From Chloroflexota bacterium (lineage in GTDB: Bacteria; Chloroflexota; Limnocylindria; Limnocylindrales; CSP1-4), in the NCBI GenBank assembly GCA_013696275.1, contig JACCYW010000307.1:1-9802 (forward strand): DNA of 9,802 nucleotides, read 5' to 3'. Shown here in pieces: positions 1 to 5,801 of the stretch; position 1 is the stretch's first letter, and every line of letters starts with the position of its first letter. Both the position numbers and the translations under genes were made by a program. The notes beneath the pieces were generated by a model. That model saw nothing but the letters and a program-made list of their open reading frames with translations, ran no database searches and had not been told where the DNA came from.

Positions 1-458
1 TCCTGGTCGTCGAAGAGCGGCTGTCCCGTCTCCCGGTAAAGCCCGACCGCGCCCCAGACGTGACCCGCCTGCGTGCGCAGGCCCGCGATTATCTCCTGAT
101 CCCCGCCCAAGGCGATGTTCGCCTGCCAGCGCGGGCTCCCGGTCGGGTCGCCGCCCGTCGCGTCGTGCAGGGTCGAGATCCCGCGCTCGGAGCGCGCGAC
201 ATCAGCGAGCTTGTTGACGTCGTCCTTGTAGTACTCCCGCATCAGCCATTGAGGCGGGAGCTCGGGCACGCCTTCGTGGAAGTGGCTCGTGACCAGCAGG
301 GAGGCGGGATCGAGCGTGTACCAGCACGGCGCCAAGTAGTAGGGAACGGCGCTCGCGAGGGCCTCGGTGGACTCCCGCCAGAAGCTCACGAGGTCGAGGC
401 CCTGCCCGGCCAGCCGGGCGATTTTGTTCCGAGCCCTCTGCCTCGCGTCCACGCTCAT
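1..458 (-). CDS. LuxR-family transcriptional regulator, N-terminal sensor part (partial, runs off left edge)
   Basis: This reading frame starts at ATG 458-456 and stays open to the window edge, giving about 152 residues with no stop. It begins MSVDARQRARNKIARLAG and contains PYYLAPCWYTLDPASLL, SHFHEGVPELPPQWL, EYYKDDVNKLADVARS, GISTLHDATGGDP, SPRWQ and ALGGDQEIIAGLRT. These are hallmarks of a family of helix-turn-helix regulators with a GAF-like N-terminal sensor region and a C-terminal LuxR DNA-binding domain. The DNA-binding domain would lie beyond position 1 and is not seen. The protein should be a cytoplasmic transcription factor; its ligand is unknown. It is divergent from the cupin operon, with 114 bp between the two starts, so it may regulate that operon. 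The start choice is supported by a TAGAGT box 6 nt upstream. Assignment is from motif memory; the family call is fairly sure. Confidence 0.8.
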   Translation of the reverse strand, partial: MSVDARQRARNKIARLAGQGLDLVSFWRESTEALASAVPYYLAPCWYTLDPASLLVTSHFHEGVPELPPQWLMREYYKDDVNKLADVARSERGISTLHDATGGDPTGSPRWQANIALGGDQEIIAGLRTQAGHVWGAVGLYRETGQPLFDDQ

Positions 459-464
459 CCGAGA

Positions 465-470
465 ACTCTA
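465..470 (-). promoter_or_regulatory. Candidate -10 box (TAGAGT) for a leaderless LuxR-type transcript
   Basis: On the minus strand TAGAGT (4 of 6 matches to TATAAT) is followed by exactly 6 nt and then the ATG of the regulator. This spacing would place the transcription start at the start codon. No Shine-Dalgarno sequence precedes this ATG. No good -35 box is visible. Confidence 0.4.
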
Positions 471-562
471 CGCGCATCCGGCCGCGCCATGAAATGCCAG
501 CTTTCTGGTATGGGCAGACCTCGCTGCGCCACGTAGCTTCGGTCGTGAGCAACGGACGGCAC

Positions 563-570
563 GGGAGGAA
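563..570 (+). promoter_or_regulatory. Shine-Dalgarno sequence of the cupin gene
   Basis: GGGAGGAA lies just upstream of ATG 573, with its GGAGG core 4 nt before the start. It fixes the start and shows that this genome uses leadered as well as apparently leaderless initiation. Confidence 0.7.
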
Positions 571-572
571 CA

Positions 573-1079
573 ATGAACGACAAGAAGGAAGTCACCAAGG
601 CTGCGCGGGTTCTGGGTCCGAAGGATGGAGTGGTCATGGGGGGCACGGGCGCCCGTAGCGACCGGTTCATGATCGACGGCAAGGAATCTGGCGGCGGCTT
701 CGCGCTCATCGAGCACACTGTGCCGCCTCACGTGCTGGCCGGTCCGCTGCACCGCCATGCCCGGGAGGACGAGTACAGCTTCGTGCTCGAGGGCCAATTG
801 GGGGCGCTGCTAGGGGAGGAAGAGGTCGTCGCCCAAGCCGGCGATCTGGTCTTCAAGCCCCGCAATCAGTGGCACACGTTCTGGAACCCGGGCGACGTGC
901 CCACGCGCATCCTCGAAATCATCTCGCCCGCTGGCCTGGAGGAGTTCTTTCGCGAGCTCGGCGCCCTCGAGGGCAAATTCGATCCGGCGACGCTCCCGGC
1001 ATTCGCGGCTCGCTACGGCGCGGAAGTCGATTTTGAGCGCACGTTTTCGATTGTTGAGCGGCACCGGCTGAAGTTCTAG
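573..1079 (+). CDS. Cupin domain-containing protein
   Basis: A 168-residue single-domain cupin. Both conserved cupin motifs are complete: motif 1 around residues 60-74 (H60, H62, E67, G74 in GPLHRHAREDEYSFVLEG) and motif 2 around residues 90-105 (G90, P96, H101, N105 in GDLVFKPRNQWHTFWN). The three histidines and the glutamate are the usual metal ligands, so a bound metal ion is likely. The substrate cannot be told; cupins include dioxygenases, isomerases and non-enzymatic binding proteins. The C-terminal 50 residues (PAGLEEFFRELGAL and onward) form a helical tail common in small quercetinase-like cupins. The start is well supported by GGGAGGAA at 563-570. There is no signal peptide, so it is cytoplasmic. 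The next gene follows after 8 nt, suggesting one operon. Confidence 0.88.
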   Translation: MNDKKEVTKAARVLGPKDGVVMGGTGARSDRFMIDGKESGGGFALIEHTVPPHVLAGPLHRHAREDEYSFVLEGQLGALLGEEEVVAQAGDLVFKPRNQWHTFWNPGDVPTRILEIISPAGLEEFFRELGALEGKFDPATLPAFAARYGAEVDFERTFSIVERHRLKF

Positions 1080-1087
1080 GCACCTTC

Positions 1088-1429
1088 ATGCTTGCTGGAG
1101 CGCGGACGCCGGAGGAACTCGAGACAATGTTGGAGGACGCGTTCCTGCTTCGGGCCGACCACGCGCTGGCCGAGCTCTTCGAAGTCGGAGCCGTGCTGGT
1201 GATCGACGGCGGAGTCGAGGAAGCGCGCGGCGGCGTGGAGATCGCCCGGCTGGCCGCCGAGATGTGGCGTGGTGACCGCACGTACCTGGCGGATCCAGGA
1301 CGGGTCCTTCAGGTTCACGACACTGCCCTCGTTCTGGCGCGGGGCGGCATCAACGTCGTACGCCGCGGCGAGGATGGGTCGTGGCGCTACGCGATCTCGC
1401 TCCTGCAATTTGACGCGACGTCGCGATAG
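1088..1429 (+). CDS. NTF2-like / SnoaL-like (DUF4440-type) protein
   Basis: A 113-residue protein with the pattern of the NTF2-like superfamily: an N-terminal helix (TPEELETMLEDAFLLRD-like, residues 7-24), the segment HALAELFEVGAVLVIDGG that begins the sheet (about 25-42), and C-terminal strands VLQVHDTALVLARGGINVV and GSWRYAISLLQ (about 73-108). Such small cone-shaped folds bind hydrophobic ligands or act as cyclases and isomerases; this subgroup has no assigned reaction. It starts 8 nt after the cupin stop without a clear ribosome binding site, so translation is probably coupled to the cupin gene. Length is normal for the family. The pairing with a cupin suggests a joint small-molecule role, which is inference. 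Confidence 0.75.
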   Translation: MLAGARTPEELETMLEDAFLLRADHALAELFEVGAVLVIDGGVEEARGGVEIARLAAEMWRGDRTYLADPGRVLQVHDTALVLARGGINVVRRGEDGSWRYAISLLQFDATSR

Positions 1430-1465
1430 GGCAGTCCCTGGCCAAGGGGCTCAATTGGCCGTCCA

Positions 1466-1548
1466 CTACGAGGTGGTCCTGATGGCCTCGAAGAACAGGA
1501 TCAGCACCGCGAACGCCAGCAGCCCCCACCACGAGTGTCGTCGCAGCC
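1466..1548 (-). pseudogene. Possible C-terminal fragment of a membrane protein
   Basis: Read on the minus strand, this stretch encodes RRHSWWGLLAFAVLILFFEA followed by IRTTS and a TAG stop at 1466-1468. It is a strongly hydrophobic helix of about 17-18 residues with a basic lead and a short polar tail, as expected for a last transmembrane segment. The frame stays open further upstream, but there it runs antisense to the SRPBCC fragment, so the recognisable part ends near 1548. I do not recognise the parent family. It could be a chance hydrophobic frame; the plus-strand reading of the same bases is not protein-like. Confidence 0.3.
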
Positions 1549-1797
1549 CAGGCCGCAAGATGGAGGCGAGCAACGCGTACGTAGCGTACGAGCCGAACAG
1601 GAAAATCACCTTCAAGAGTGCCTCAGGCCCTGTGCGCTTCGAAGCGTCGTACCTTTTCGAGTCCACGGCGGGAGGAACCAAGCTCACCTCCAGGATCGAG
1701 ATGCAGGCGGCGGGCATATTTGGCCTTGTGGGGCCACTGATTGCCGCAGGCCTGAGACGGGAGATGAAGGCCGCATTCGGCGCTCTAGCCGCAGCCA
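1549..1797 (+). pseudogene. SRPBCC (polyketide cyclase/START-like) family protein, C-terminal fragment
   Basis: The frame reading GRKMEASNAYVAYEPNRKIT, then FKSASGPVRFEASYLFES, GGTKLTSRIEMQA and GLVGPLIAAGLRREMKAAFG matches the second half of SRPBCC lipid- or polyketide-binding proteins: the YEPNR turn, the xSGPxxFEasYxFE strands, GGTxLT, and the long C-terminal helix. The N-terminal half of about 60 residues is absent. Upstream of about 1549 the frame is unrelated (it is antisense to a hydrophobic frame), and downstream it runs without a natural stop into antisense of an ATPase fragment. An in-frame ATG exists at 1560, but a half-fold is unlikely to be functional. I call it a gene remnant left by rearrangement. 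Confidence 0.6.
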
Positions 1798-1934
1798 CCC
1801 GAACCGGTAAGCGTCACCACCCGGGCATCCGCGAGCAGGTCGGCCACCTTCGCGCGTTCACGCTCGCGGCCGATAAACGCCGCGACCCCAACCGGCAGCC
1901 CGCTCTGCATCGCCATGGACTCCACCATCGCCAT
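1785..1934 (-). pseudogene. N-terminal fragment of an AfsR/LuxR-type P-loop ATPase regulator
   Basis: From ATG 1934-1932 on the minus strand, the frame passes a short Met-rich lead (MAMVESMAMQSG) and then reads LPVGVAAFIGRERERAKVAD and LLADARVVTLTGSGGCG before a TAG at 1787-1785. This is the standard opening of large AfsR/SARP- or LuxR-associated NTPases (LPxxLtxFvGRerE, about 20 residues, RLvTLTGpGGxGKTRLA). The sequence breaks off exactly inside the Walker A motif, before the expected Lys-Thr, where it meets the tail of the SRPBCC fragment. Hundreds of residues are therefore missing. The call on parentage is good; function is lost. Confidence 0.6.
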
Positions 1935-1937
1935 GGA
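1908..1937. repeat. 12-bp direct repeat, 18-bp period
   Basis: CATCGCCATGGA occurs at 1908-1919 and again at 1926-1937. The 18-bp period corresponds to a six-codon in-frame duplication in the Met-rich start of the ATPase fragment, so it is probably a small tandem duplication. Confidence 0.6.
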
Positions 1938-1968
1938 ACCCCACCCTGCCGATCGTACTCGCACGGCA

Positions 1969-2250
1969 TCACATGCGCCGGTGCACTGCCTCGGAGGCGC
2001 GAAGAGGGGGTCTGCCGATCATCCAGCAAGCTCGTCGGACGCGCCCATCCAATTCGGTGATGGCGTCGGTTACCGGATGTCTGGCGGGTTCACTGTCGAA
2101 GCTGATCGATTGAACGACTGCTTCGAGCGCGGCGCGGTCCGCGTCCGAGGCACCGGGGAAGTCGACGGCGTAGACAATGGGCCGCGTACCGTGCACGTCG
2201 AGGATCGTTATGACGGCGTGCTCACTCCGGCGTGGGCGGTTGCTCAGGTG
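1969..2250 (-). pseudogene. C-terminal fragment of an unrecognised protein
   Basis: The minus-strand frame reads HAVITILDVHGTRPIVYAVD, then FPGASDADRAALEAVVQSIS and FDSEPA. It ends at a stop at 1969 after a low-quality tail. The pattern (two beta strands, then aromatic-Pro-Gly, then SDADRAALEAVVQSIxF) is what I recall from the C-termini of uncharacterised secreted or beta-sandwich proteins in Gram-positive-like lineages. I cannot name the family. No plausible N-terminus exists: upstream lies the promoter and start of the antitoxin gene, which runs the other way. The 5' boundary given here is approximate. Confidence 0.4.
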
Positions 2251-2261
2251 ATGAGCGTGGT

Positions 2262-2267
2262 TATACT
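2262..2267 (+). promoter_or_regulatory. Candidate -10 box (TATACT) of the toxin-antitoxin operon
   Basis: TATACT matches TATAAT at 5 of 6 positions and ends exactly 6 nt before the ATG at 2274. Transcription would start at or next to the A of ATG, giving a leaderless mRNA. TTGCTC at 2240-2245 is a weak -35 candidate with a 16-bp spacer. No Shine-Dalgarno sequence precedes the ATG. Confidence 0.55.
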
Positions 2268-2273
2268 TGTGGT

Positions 2274-2519
2274 ATGAAGACTGCCGTCTCGGTACCCGAT
2301 GATCTGTTCAAGCGAGTGGACCGCTTGGCCCGCGGCTCCGGGCGGTCGCGCAGCGAGGTTTATGCCGCCGCGCTCCGCGAATACGTCAGCCGGCATGCTC
2401 CCGACGAGATCACCCAGCGGCTCGACGCCGTGGTCGACGATCTCCAGGACGAGGCCCCGGCGGGAGACGGCTTTGGGCAGGCCGCCGCTCGTCGCGTCCT
2501 GGAGTCGACGGAGTGGTGA
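2274..2519 (+). CDS. Ribbon-helix-helix antitoxin (MazE-like partner of MazF)
   Basis: An 81-residue protein. Residues 1-41 form a ribbon-helix-helix DNA-binding unit: strand KTAVSVPD, helix DLFKRVDRLAR, turn GSGRSRSE, helix VYAAALREYVSRH. Residues 44-81 are an acidic-to-amphipathic tail (DEITQRLDAVVDD, then AAARRVLESTEW); this ending is typical of antitoxins that occupy the MazF active face. It would repress its own operon and neutralise the toxin encoded next. A longer start at 2232 is possible, but the added residues (MGGCSGDERG and on) do not resemble the fold, and the -10 box would then be internal. The gene overlaps the toxin start by 4 nt (GTGA), the usual layout for such modules. Confidence 0.85.
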   Translation: MKTAVSVPDDLFKRVDRLARGSGRSRSEVYAAALREYVSRHAPDEITQRLDAVVDDLQDEAPAGDGFGQAAARRVLESTEW

Positions 2520-2860
2520 TCTCTCAGGGCGACGTATGGTGGGCGGACCTCCCCGAACCAGCAGGCGCCGGCCCCGGCTTCCGCCGACCGGTGGTCGTCG
2601 TCCAAGGCGATACGTTCAATCAGAGCGCACTCCAGACCGTGGTTTGTGTGGCGTTGACCAGCAACATCCGCTGGGCCGACGCTCCCGGTAACGTGCTGCT
2701 TACGGCCCGCGCGACCGGTCTGCCGCGCGACTCAGTGGCGAACGTCTCCCAGATTGTGACCCTCGATCGAGCGACCCTGACTGATCGGGTTGGCCGGGTG
2801 TCACGCTCGAAGCTGGAGCTTGTTCTCGGCGGGATCGAGCTCATGCTGGGGCGTCCCTGA
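2516..2860 (+). CDS. mazF: MazF-family type II toxin, endoribonuclease
   Basis: A 114-residue protein of the PemK/MazF family, which cleaves single-stranded mRNA (or other RNAs) at short sequence motifs and arrests growth unless bound by antitoxin. Visible family features are the N-terminal GDVWWADLPEP (residues 5-15), FRRPVVVVQ with the conserved Arg-Pro (R24, P25), VVCVALTSN with the conserved Thr-Ser (T48, S49), LPRDSVANVSQIVTLDRATL (about 71-90), and a C-terminal helix around LELVLGGIELMLG. Length is normal and all core motifs are intact, so it is probably active. Start: GTG 2516 overlaps the antitoxin stop as GTGA; GTG 2513 in the same frame is an alternative adding one residue. The cleavage motif cannot be read from the sequence. 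Confidence 0.9.
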   Translation: MISQGDVWWADLPEPAGAGPGFRRPVVVVQGDTFNQSALQTVVCVALTSNIRWADAPGNVLLTARATGLPRDSVANVSQIVTLDRATLTDRVGRVSRSKLELVLGGIELMLGRP

Positions 2861-2904
2861 CGGTCGCAACGGTGTGCTTGCGGCGATTCCGATATCCGGC
2901 TGAA

Positions 2905-2926
2905 GCACCCTTATTAGCACCCTTAT
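2905..2926. repeat. 10-bp direct repeat GCACCCTTAT x2, 12-bp period
   Basis: GCACCCTTAT is found at 2905-2914 and 2917-2926, about 45 bp after the mazF stop, in the AT-richer gap. Role unknown. Confidence 0.6.
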
Positions 2927-3027
2927 GGAATCGCACCATGCTTCCCAGAGCGACTCAAACGTGCTCAATCGACCCAGGCTGGATCGGATGACGTTGGAAT
3001 CTTGCGCATCCGGTATGCGGTACCAAT

Positions 3028-3049
3028 CCACCACAATATATGGTGGTGG
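3028..3049. repeat. Inverted repeat with AT-rich loop
   Basis: CCACCAC at 3028-3034 can pair with GTGGTGG at 3043-3049 around an 8-nt loop AATATATG. It could be a hairpin, an operator or chance. No T-run follows on either strand, so it is not a classic intrinsic terminator. Confidence 0.4.
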
Positions 3050-3219
3050 TGCGCTCGCCTCTCCCCAGATGTTGTGGTTTTCACCGAGCCGCACAGGCAT
3101 CTCGCCGGGCTTCGCAGCGCGGTCACGGGCCATCGGCCGGCTGAGCGCTCGGCGGCCTCACACCCGCCCGGTCCCCGCCCGCTCGGCGGCGCATGCACGG
3201 AGAGGGTGGTCGAGGCAGG

Positions 3220-4079
3220 CTACGCCTCGTCGTCGCCCAGGAACCGGGCGAGGATCGGATTGACGATGTCGGGCCGACGGATATCGGGCCGGTGCCCGAG
3301 GTCGTCGAGGAGCACGAGGCGCGCACCCGGGATCCCGGCCGCGACCGCCTTGATCGACGCCAGCTTCGAGGGTCCGATCGGCCGCGCCGTGGATGATGAG
3401 CGTCGGGCAGCGGACATCCTTGAGATGGCGCGGTGCCTCGCCCCAGTCGAGCTCGGCCGACTGCTGGAGCAACATCGCATGGTCGGCCTCGAGCGCGATG
3501 CCCACCACCTCGTCGATCGTCGCCTGTGAGTCCGGTTCGGAGAACACCTCGCCGATGAACCATCGCACGAAGGCCGGATAGTCGGTTCGCCAATCTGGCG
3601 CGCTTGACCTAACGGAGCCGTCGTCGTCGCTCGATTCGGTCGGAGCCCTCAACACCCCCGTCGTCCGTGCCACCCACGCTCATCGGAGGTGCGATGAGCA
3701 CCATTCGGGCGACCCGGTCCGGGTGGCGTGTGGCAAGCAGGACGGCGACATGCGTGCCGAGCGAACCGGCCACGATGGAGGCGGCCGCAGTTTGGCTGGC
3801 ATCGAGAACGGCCATCGCGTCCGCCACGTGGTCGTCGAACTGATAGCCGTCCCTTGGGTGCCCGCTCGAGCCGGAACCACGCGCGTCAAAGGTGAGGAGC
3901 CGAAAGCGATCACGCAGGCCCTCGACCTGGTGACGCAGGACCCGCGAATCCACGAAATTCCAGGTCGGGATGAAGAGGATCGAGCGCGGGCCGTCGCCAT
4001 AGCGACGCCAGCCGATCCTGACGCCGTTACTGTCGGCGATCCCGACCTCATCCGGGACGGGTTGGCGGATCTCGAACAC
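3220..4079 (-). pseudogene. Alpha/beta hydrolase, disrupted by two frameshifts
   Basis: Three minus-strand frames together rebuild one alpha/beta hydrolase of about 285 residues. Frame 1 (from GTG 4079): ADSNGVRIGWRRYGDGPRSI, HQVEGLRDRFRLLTFDARGS, the nucleophile elbow AGSLG, and HPDRVARMVLIAPPMSVGG. Frame 2 (about 3660-3370): WRTDYPAFVRWFIGEVFSEP, ALEADHAMLLQQSAELDW, VRCPTLIIHGAADR with the likely acid residue. Frame 3 (about 3365-3220): LASIKAVAAGIPGARLVLLD, then DLGHRPDIRRPDIVNPILAR with the likely catalytic His, ending GDDEA-stop. Breaks lie at about 3600-3680 and 3361-3370. The start has an SD-like GGAAAGAG 8 nt upstream. All three catalytic positions are recognisable, so decay is recent, or the frameshifts are assembly errors. 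It resembles the hydrolase type often seen with adenylate-cyclase or LuxR regulators. Confidence 0.75.
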
Positions 4080-4139
4080 GTCAGTCTCTTTCCGGCTCCG
4101 GAGCTGCAGGGCCAGGCATTGTCGATGGTTCGATGCGTC

Positions 4140-4145
4140 ACTGTA
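4140..4145 (-). promoter_or_regulatory. Weak -10 candidate upstream of the hydrolase pseudogene
   Basis: TACAGT on the minus strand lies about 60 nt upstream of the GTG start. It would give a leadered mRNA carrying the SD-like GGAAAGAG. Only 4 of 6 bases match, and no -35 box is clear. Confidence 0.2.
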
Positions 4146-4233
4146 CGTTGCCCAAGGATCGGTCCGAGGTAAGGTCCGCCCAGGTCTCGAAGCTCTGGGG
4201 CGTCCTCATGGGTAACCAGCCATGATTCACTGA

Positions 4234-4608
4234 ATGGCTTCGAAGCGCAGGAAAAAGGCGCGTAGCGCCAATGGCGACGTGGTCGACGACCTCGGCGTCT
4301 CGAGGAGGCTGGCGTGGTGCGCGGATACCGGGCGGAAGTCGATTCGCAGCGACTTGGCTATACGCTGACGGCGATCATCCGCATCCGACCCGCACAGGGT
4401 CAGCTGCGATCCGTGGCCGAGCTCGTGCAGCAGACCCCGAGATCATAGAGTGTATTCGCGTCACCGGCGATGACTGCTACATCGCCACGGCCCATCTGCG
4501 TGACGTAGCCACCTCGAGACCGTCATCGATCGATTCACACCGCTGGGTCAGACGACGACTTCCATCGTCCAGTCATCGCCCGTGCGCGGCCGAGGGCTGA
4601 CGCTTCCG
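4234..4608 (+). pseudogene. Lrp/AsnC-family regulator, disrupted
   Basis: Successive plus-strand frames rebuild an Lrp/AsnC protein. ATG 4234 opens a basic lead (MASKRRKKARSANGD) followed by VDDLGVS, the start of the helix-turn-helix. At about 4297-4304 it jumps frame into LEEAGVVRGYRAEVDSQRLG, with the recognition helix missing. It then reads YTLTAIIRIRPAQGQLRSVA up to QQTP. A 1-nt deletion near 4439 moves to EIIECIRVTGDDCYIATAHL (the ligand-binding RAM core), and another near 4511-4515 moves to LETVIDRFTPLGQTTTSIVQ and SSPVRGRGL. The uncorrected frame meets a TAG at 4446-4448. Lrp-type proteins sense amino acids and control amino-acid genes, so this could be a lost regulator of the nearby amino-acid genes; that link is inference. 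It lacks its DNA-reading helix and cannot be functional as is. Confidence 0.7.
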
Positions 4609-4656
4609 GCCGCGGCCGCAGACGGGTTACCCGACCGACGGACTCAGCTACCAGCT

Positions 4657-4670
4657 GGCGGAGCACCGCC
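4657..4670 (-). terminator. Weak hairpin downstream of the SMP-30 gene
   Basis: On the minus strand GGCGG-TGCT-CCGCC forms a 5-bp GC stem with a 4-nt loop about 22 nt after the TAA at 4695-4693. There is no U-tract, so it is at best a weak or Rho-assisted terminator. Confidence 0.2.
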
Positions 4671-4692
4671 GTGGGCCCAGGCTAGGCCTCTC

Positions 4693-5553
4693 TTACGGCC
4701 AACCGGCTCTCGCTGCGGGCGCCCCGAGCATCAGCACCTGGCCGGTTCGTGCCGCGTCTGCCATCTCCTCGGCACCACCCCACTCGTTGGCCACCACGAA
4801 CAGGGTCCTGCCGTCCGCCCCGCCGAGCATGCAGGCGAAGCCGCCGCGATCAAGATCGATCGTCTGCAACACCTCACCACCCTCGCGCACGCGCACGCAG
4901 CGCTGGTTGGGGACATCCGCGTACCAGACAGCGCCCTCAGCGTCGAGGCAGATGCCGTCCGGCACGCCGTCACCCAAGTCGGCCCACACCCGCCGATTCG
5001 AAAGGCCGCCGTCCGCGGCGATTTCGAACGAGGTGAGCCTGTGGCCGTATGACTCAGCCACGATCAAGGCCGAGTCGTCCGGTGTCACGACCATGCCATT
5101 GGGGAACTCGACTTCGTCGGCTACCTGGCGCGCAGCGCCGCCAGGAGTGACCAGCGCGATGAAGCCCGGGCCGACCTCGCCCTCCGGAAAGTCGAAGCCG
5201 ATGTTGTTGACATAGGCATTGCCGCGACCGTCCACGACGATCTCGTTCAAGGGATGCTCAGACATGCCGGTCAGGTCGGCATGGGTCACCAGCGACCCGT
5301 CCGGCTCCCTGCGCAGCAGCAGTCGATCGCGACCTGAGACGATGAGCAGGCGCCCATCGGGCAGCCAGTCGATGGAGAACGGAAGGGACGCCATCTGGAC
5401 CATCACGTTGCGCTCGCCCGCGAGGTCGACGGCAAGGATCTCCTGTGCGCCCCAGTCAGACAACCAGAGACGGTCCTGGTGCCAACGTGGTGACTCCCCC
5501 ATCACCAGATCGGTGATCAGGATGCGCGGTGCAACAGGACCCTGGAAGTTCAT
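4693..5553 (-). CDS. SMP-30/gluconolactonase/LRE family protein (sugar lactonase-like)
   Basis: A 286-residue six-bladed beta-propeller of the SMP-30/gluconolactonase family, close to the usual length of about 290-300. The metal-site residues are all present: E20 in MGESPRWH, N103 in EHPLNEIVVD, N152 in FPNGMVVTPDD and D199 in GVPDGICLDAEG. Blade signatures include RLWLSDWGAQEI, FSIDWLPDGRLLIV, GNAYVNNIGFDF and GAVWYADVPN. Members hydrolyse sugar lactones or related lactones using a divalent metal ion; the exact substrate here is unknown. There is no signal peptide, so it is cytoplasmic. The start is supported by GAGGAG (5564-5559) 5 nt before ATG. It is divergent from the kinase gene, with 248 bp between the starts, and may share a control region with it. 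Confidence 0.9.
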   Translation of the reverse strand: MNFQGPVAPRILITDLVMGESPRWHQDRLWLSDWGAQEILAVDLAGERNVMVQMASLPFSIDWLPDGRLLIVSGRDRLLLRREPDGSLVTHADLTGMSEHPLNEIVVDGRGNAYVNNIGFDFPEGEVGPGFIALVTPGGAARQVADEVEFPNGMVVTPDDSALIVAESYGHRLTSFEIAADGGLSNRRVWADLGDGVPDGICLDAEGAVWYADVPNQRCVRVREGGEVLQTIDLDRGGFACMLGGADGRTLFVVANEWGGAEEMADAARTGQVLMLGAPAARAGWP

Positions 5554-5668
5554 CGCTTCTCCTCAGCCTGGCTCAGGTCACCTTGTAGGATCTGGGCTGC
5601 TGGCGGGCCCTGCCGACGAGAGGCTGCGGGCGCTCCAAGGGATCGGCGGCCGGTCTGCAGCACCGCCG

Positions 5669-5696
5669 ATCGATGGGAGGCTAACATCGATGGGAG
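5669..5696. repeat. 11-bp direct repeat ATCGATGGGAG x2, possible operator
   Basis: ATCGATGGGAG occurs at 5669-5679 and 5686-5696, a 17-bp period, in the middle of the divergent intergenic region between the SMP-30 and kinase genes. The spacer holds CTAACAT, and TAACAT at 5682-5687 is a weak -10-like match. Two equally spaced half-sites in a divergent control region could bind a regulator. This is inference from position. Confidence 0.4.
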
Positions 5697-5801
5697 CCTG
5701 GGATCGGCCATTACTCGGGTGCACCGTCTGGTCGATTCGTGGAGGGGCACGACCACCTCGGATGAAGGCGCGACAGCCGACCGCGGACCCGCTGCCGCGT
5801 G

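Larger units (their letters stand above)
2861..3219. other. Gap of about 360 bp without a confident gene; locally AT-richer
   Basis: No protein family is recognised here. The stretch around 2880-3060 is visibly richer in A and T than its surroundings. A minus-strand frame from ATG 3133 to 2801 stays open (MARDRAAKPGEMPVRLGENH, later PPPYIVVDWYRIPDAQD and SLWEAWCD). Its middle looks fairly protein-like, but its last 20 residues are antisense to the 3' end of mazF and there is no ribosome binding site at its start. It may be a decayed or hypothetical gene. The gap also holds two small repeats, listed separately, and an 11-bp direct repeat CGCTCGGCGGC at 3146-3156 and 3180-3190. Confidence 0.4.

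Noticed and set aside
60..536. Long plus-strand open frame of 158 codons
   Set aside because: It is antisense to the well-supported LuxR-type regulator on the minus strand, and its Arg/Pro/Val-rich translation has no family character.
5700..5765. T-box-like riboswitch signal (GGGTGCACCG followed by a TCGTG-GAGGGG-CACGA hairpin)
   Set aside because: The conserved GGGTGG-ACCGCG core is not matched, there is no specifier stem or matching antiterminator, and the downstream gene is not an aminoacyl-tRNA synthetase or amino-acid biosynthesis gene.
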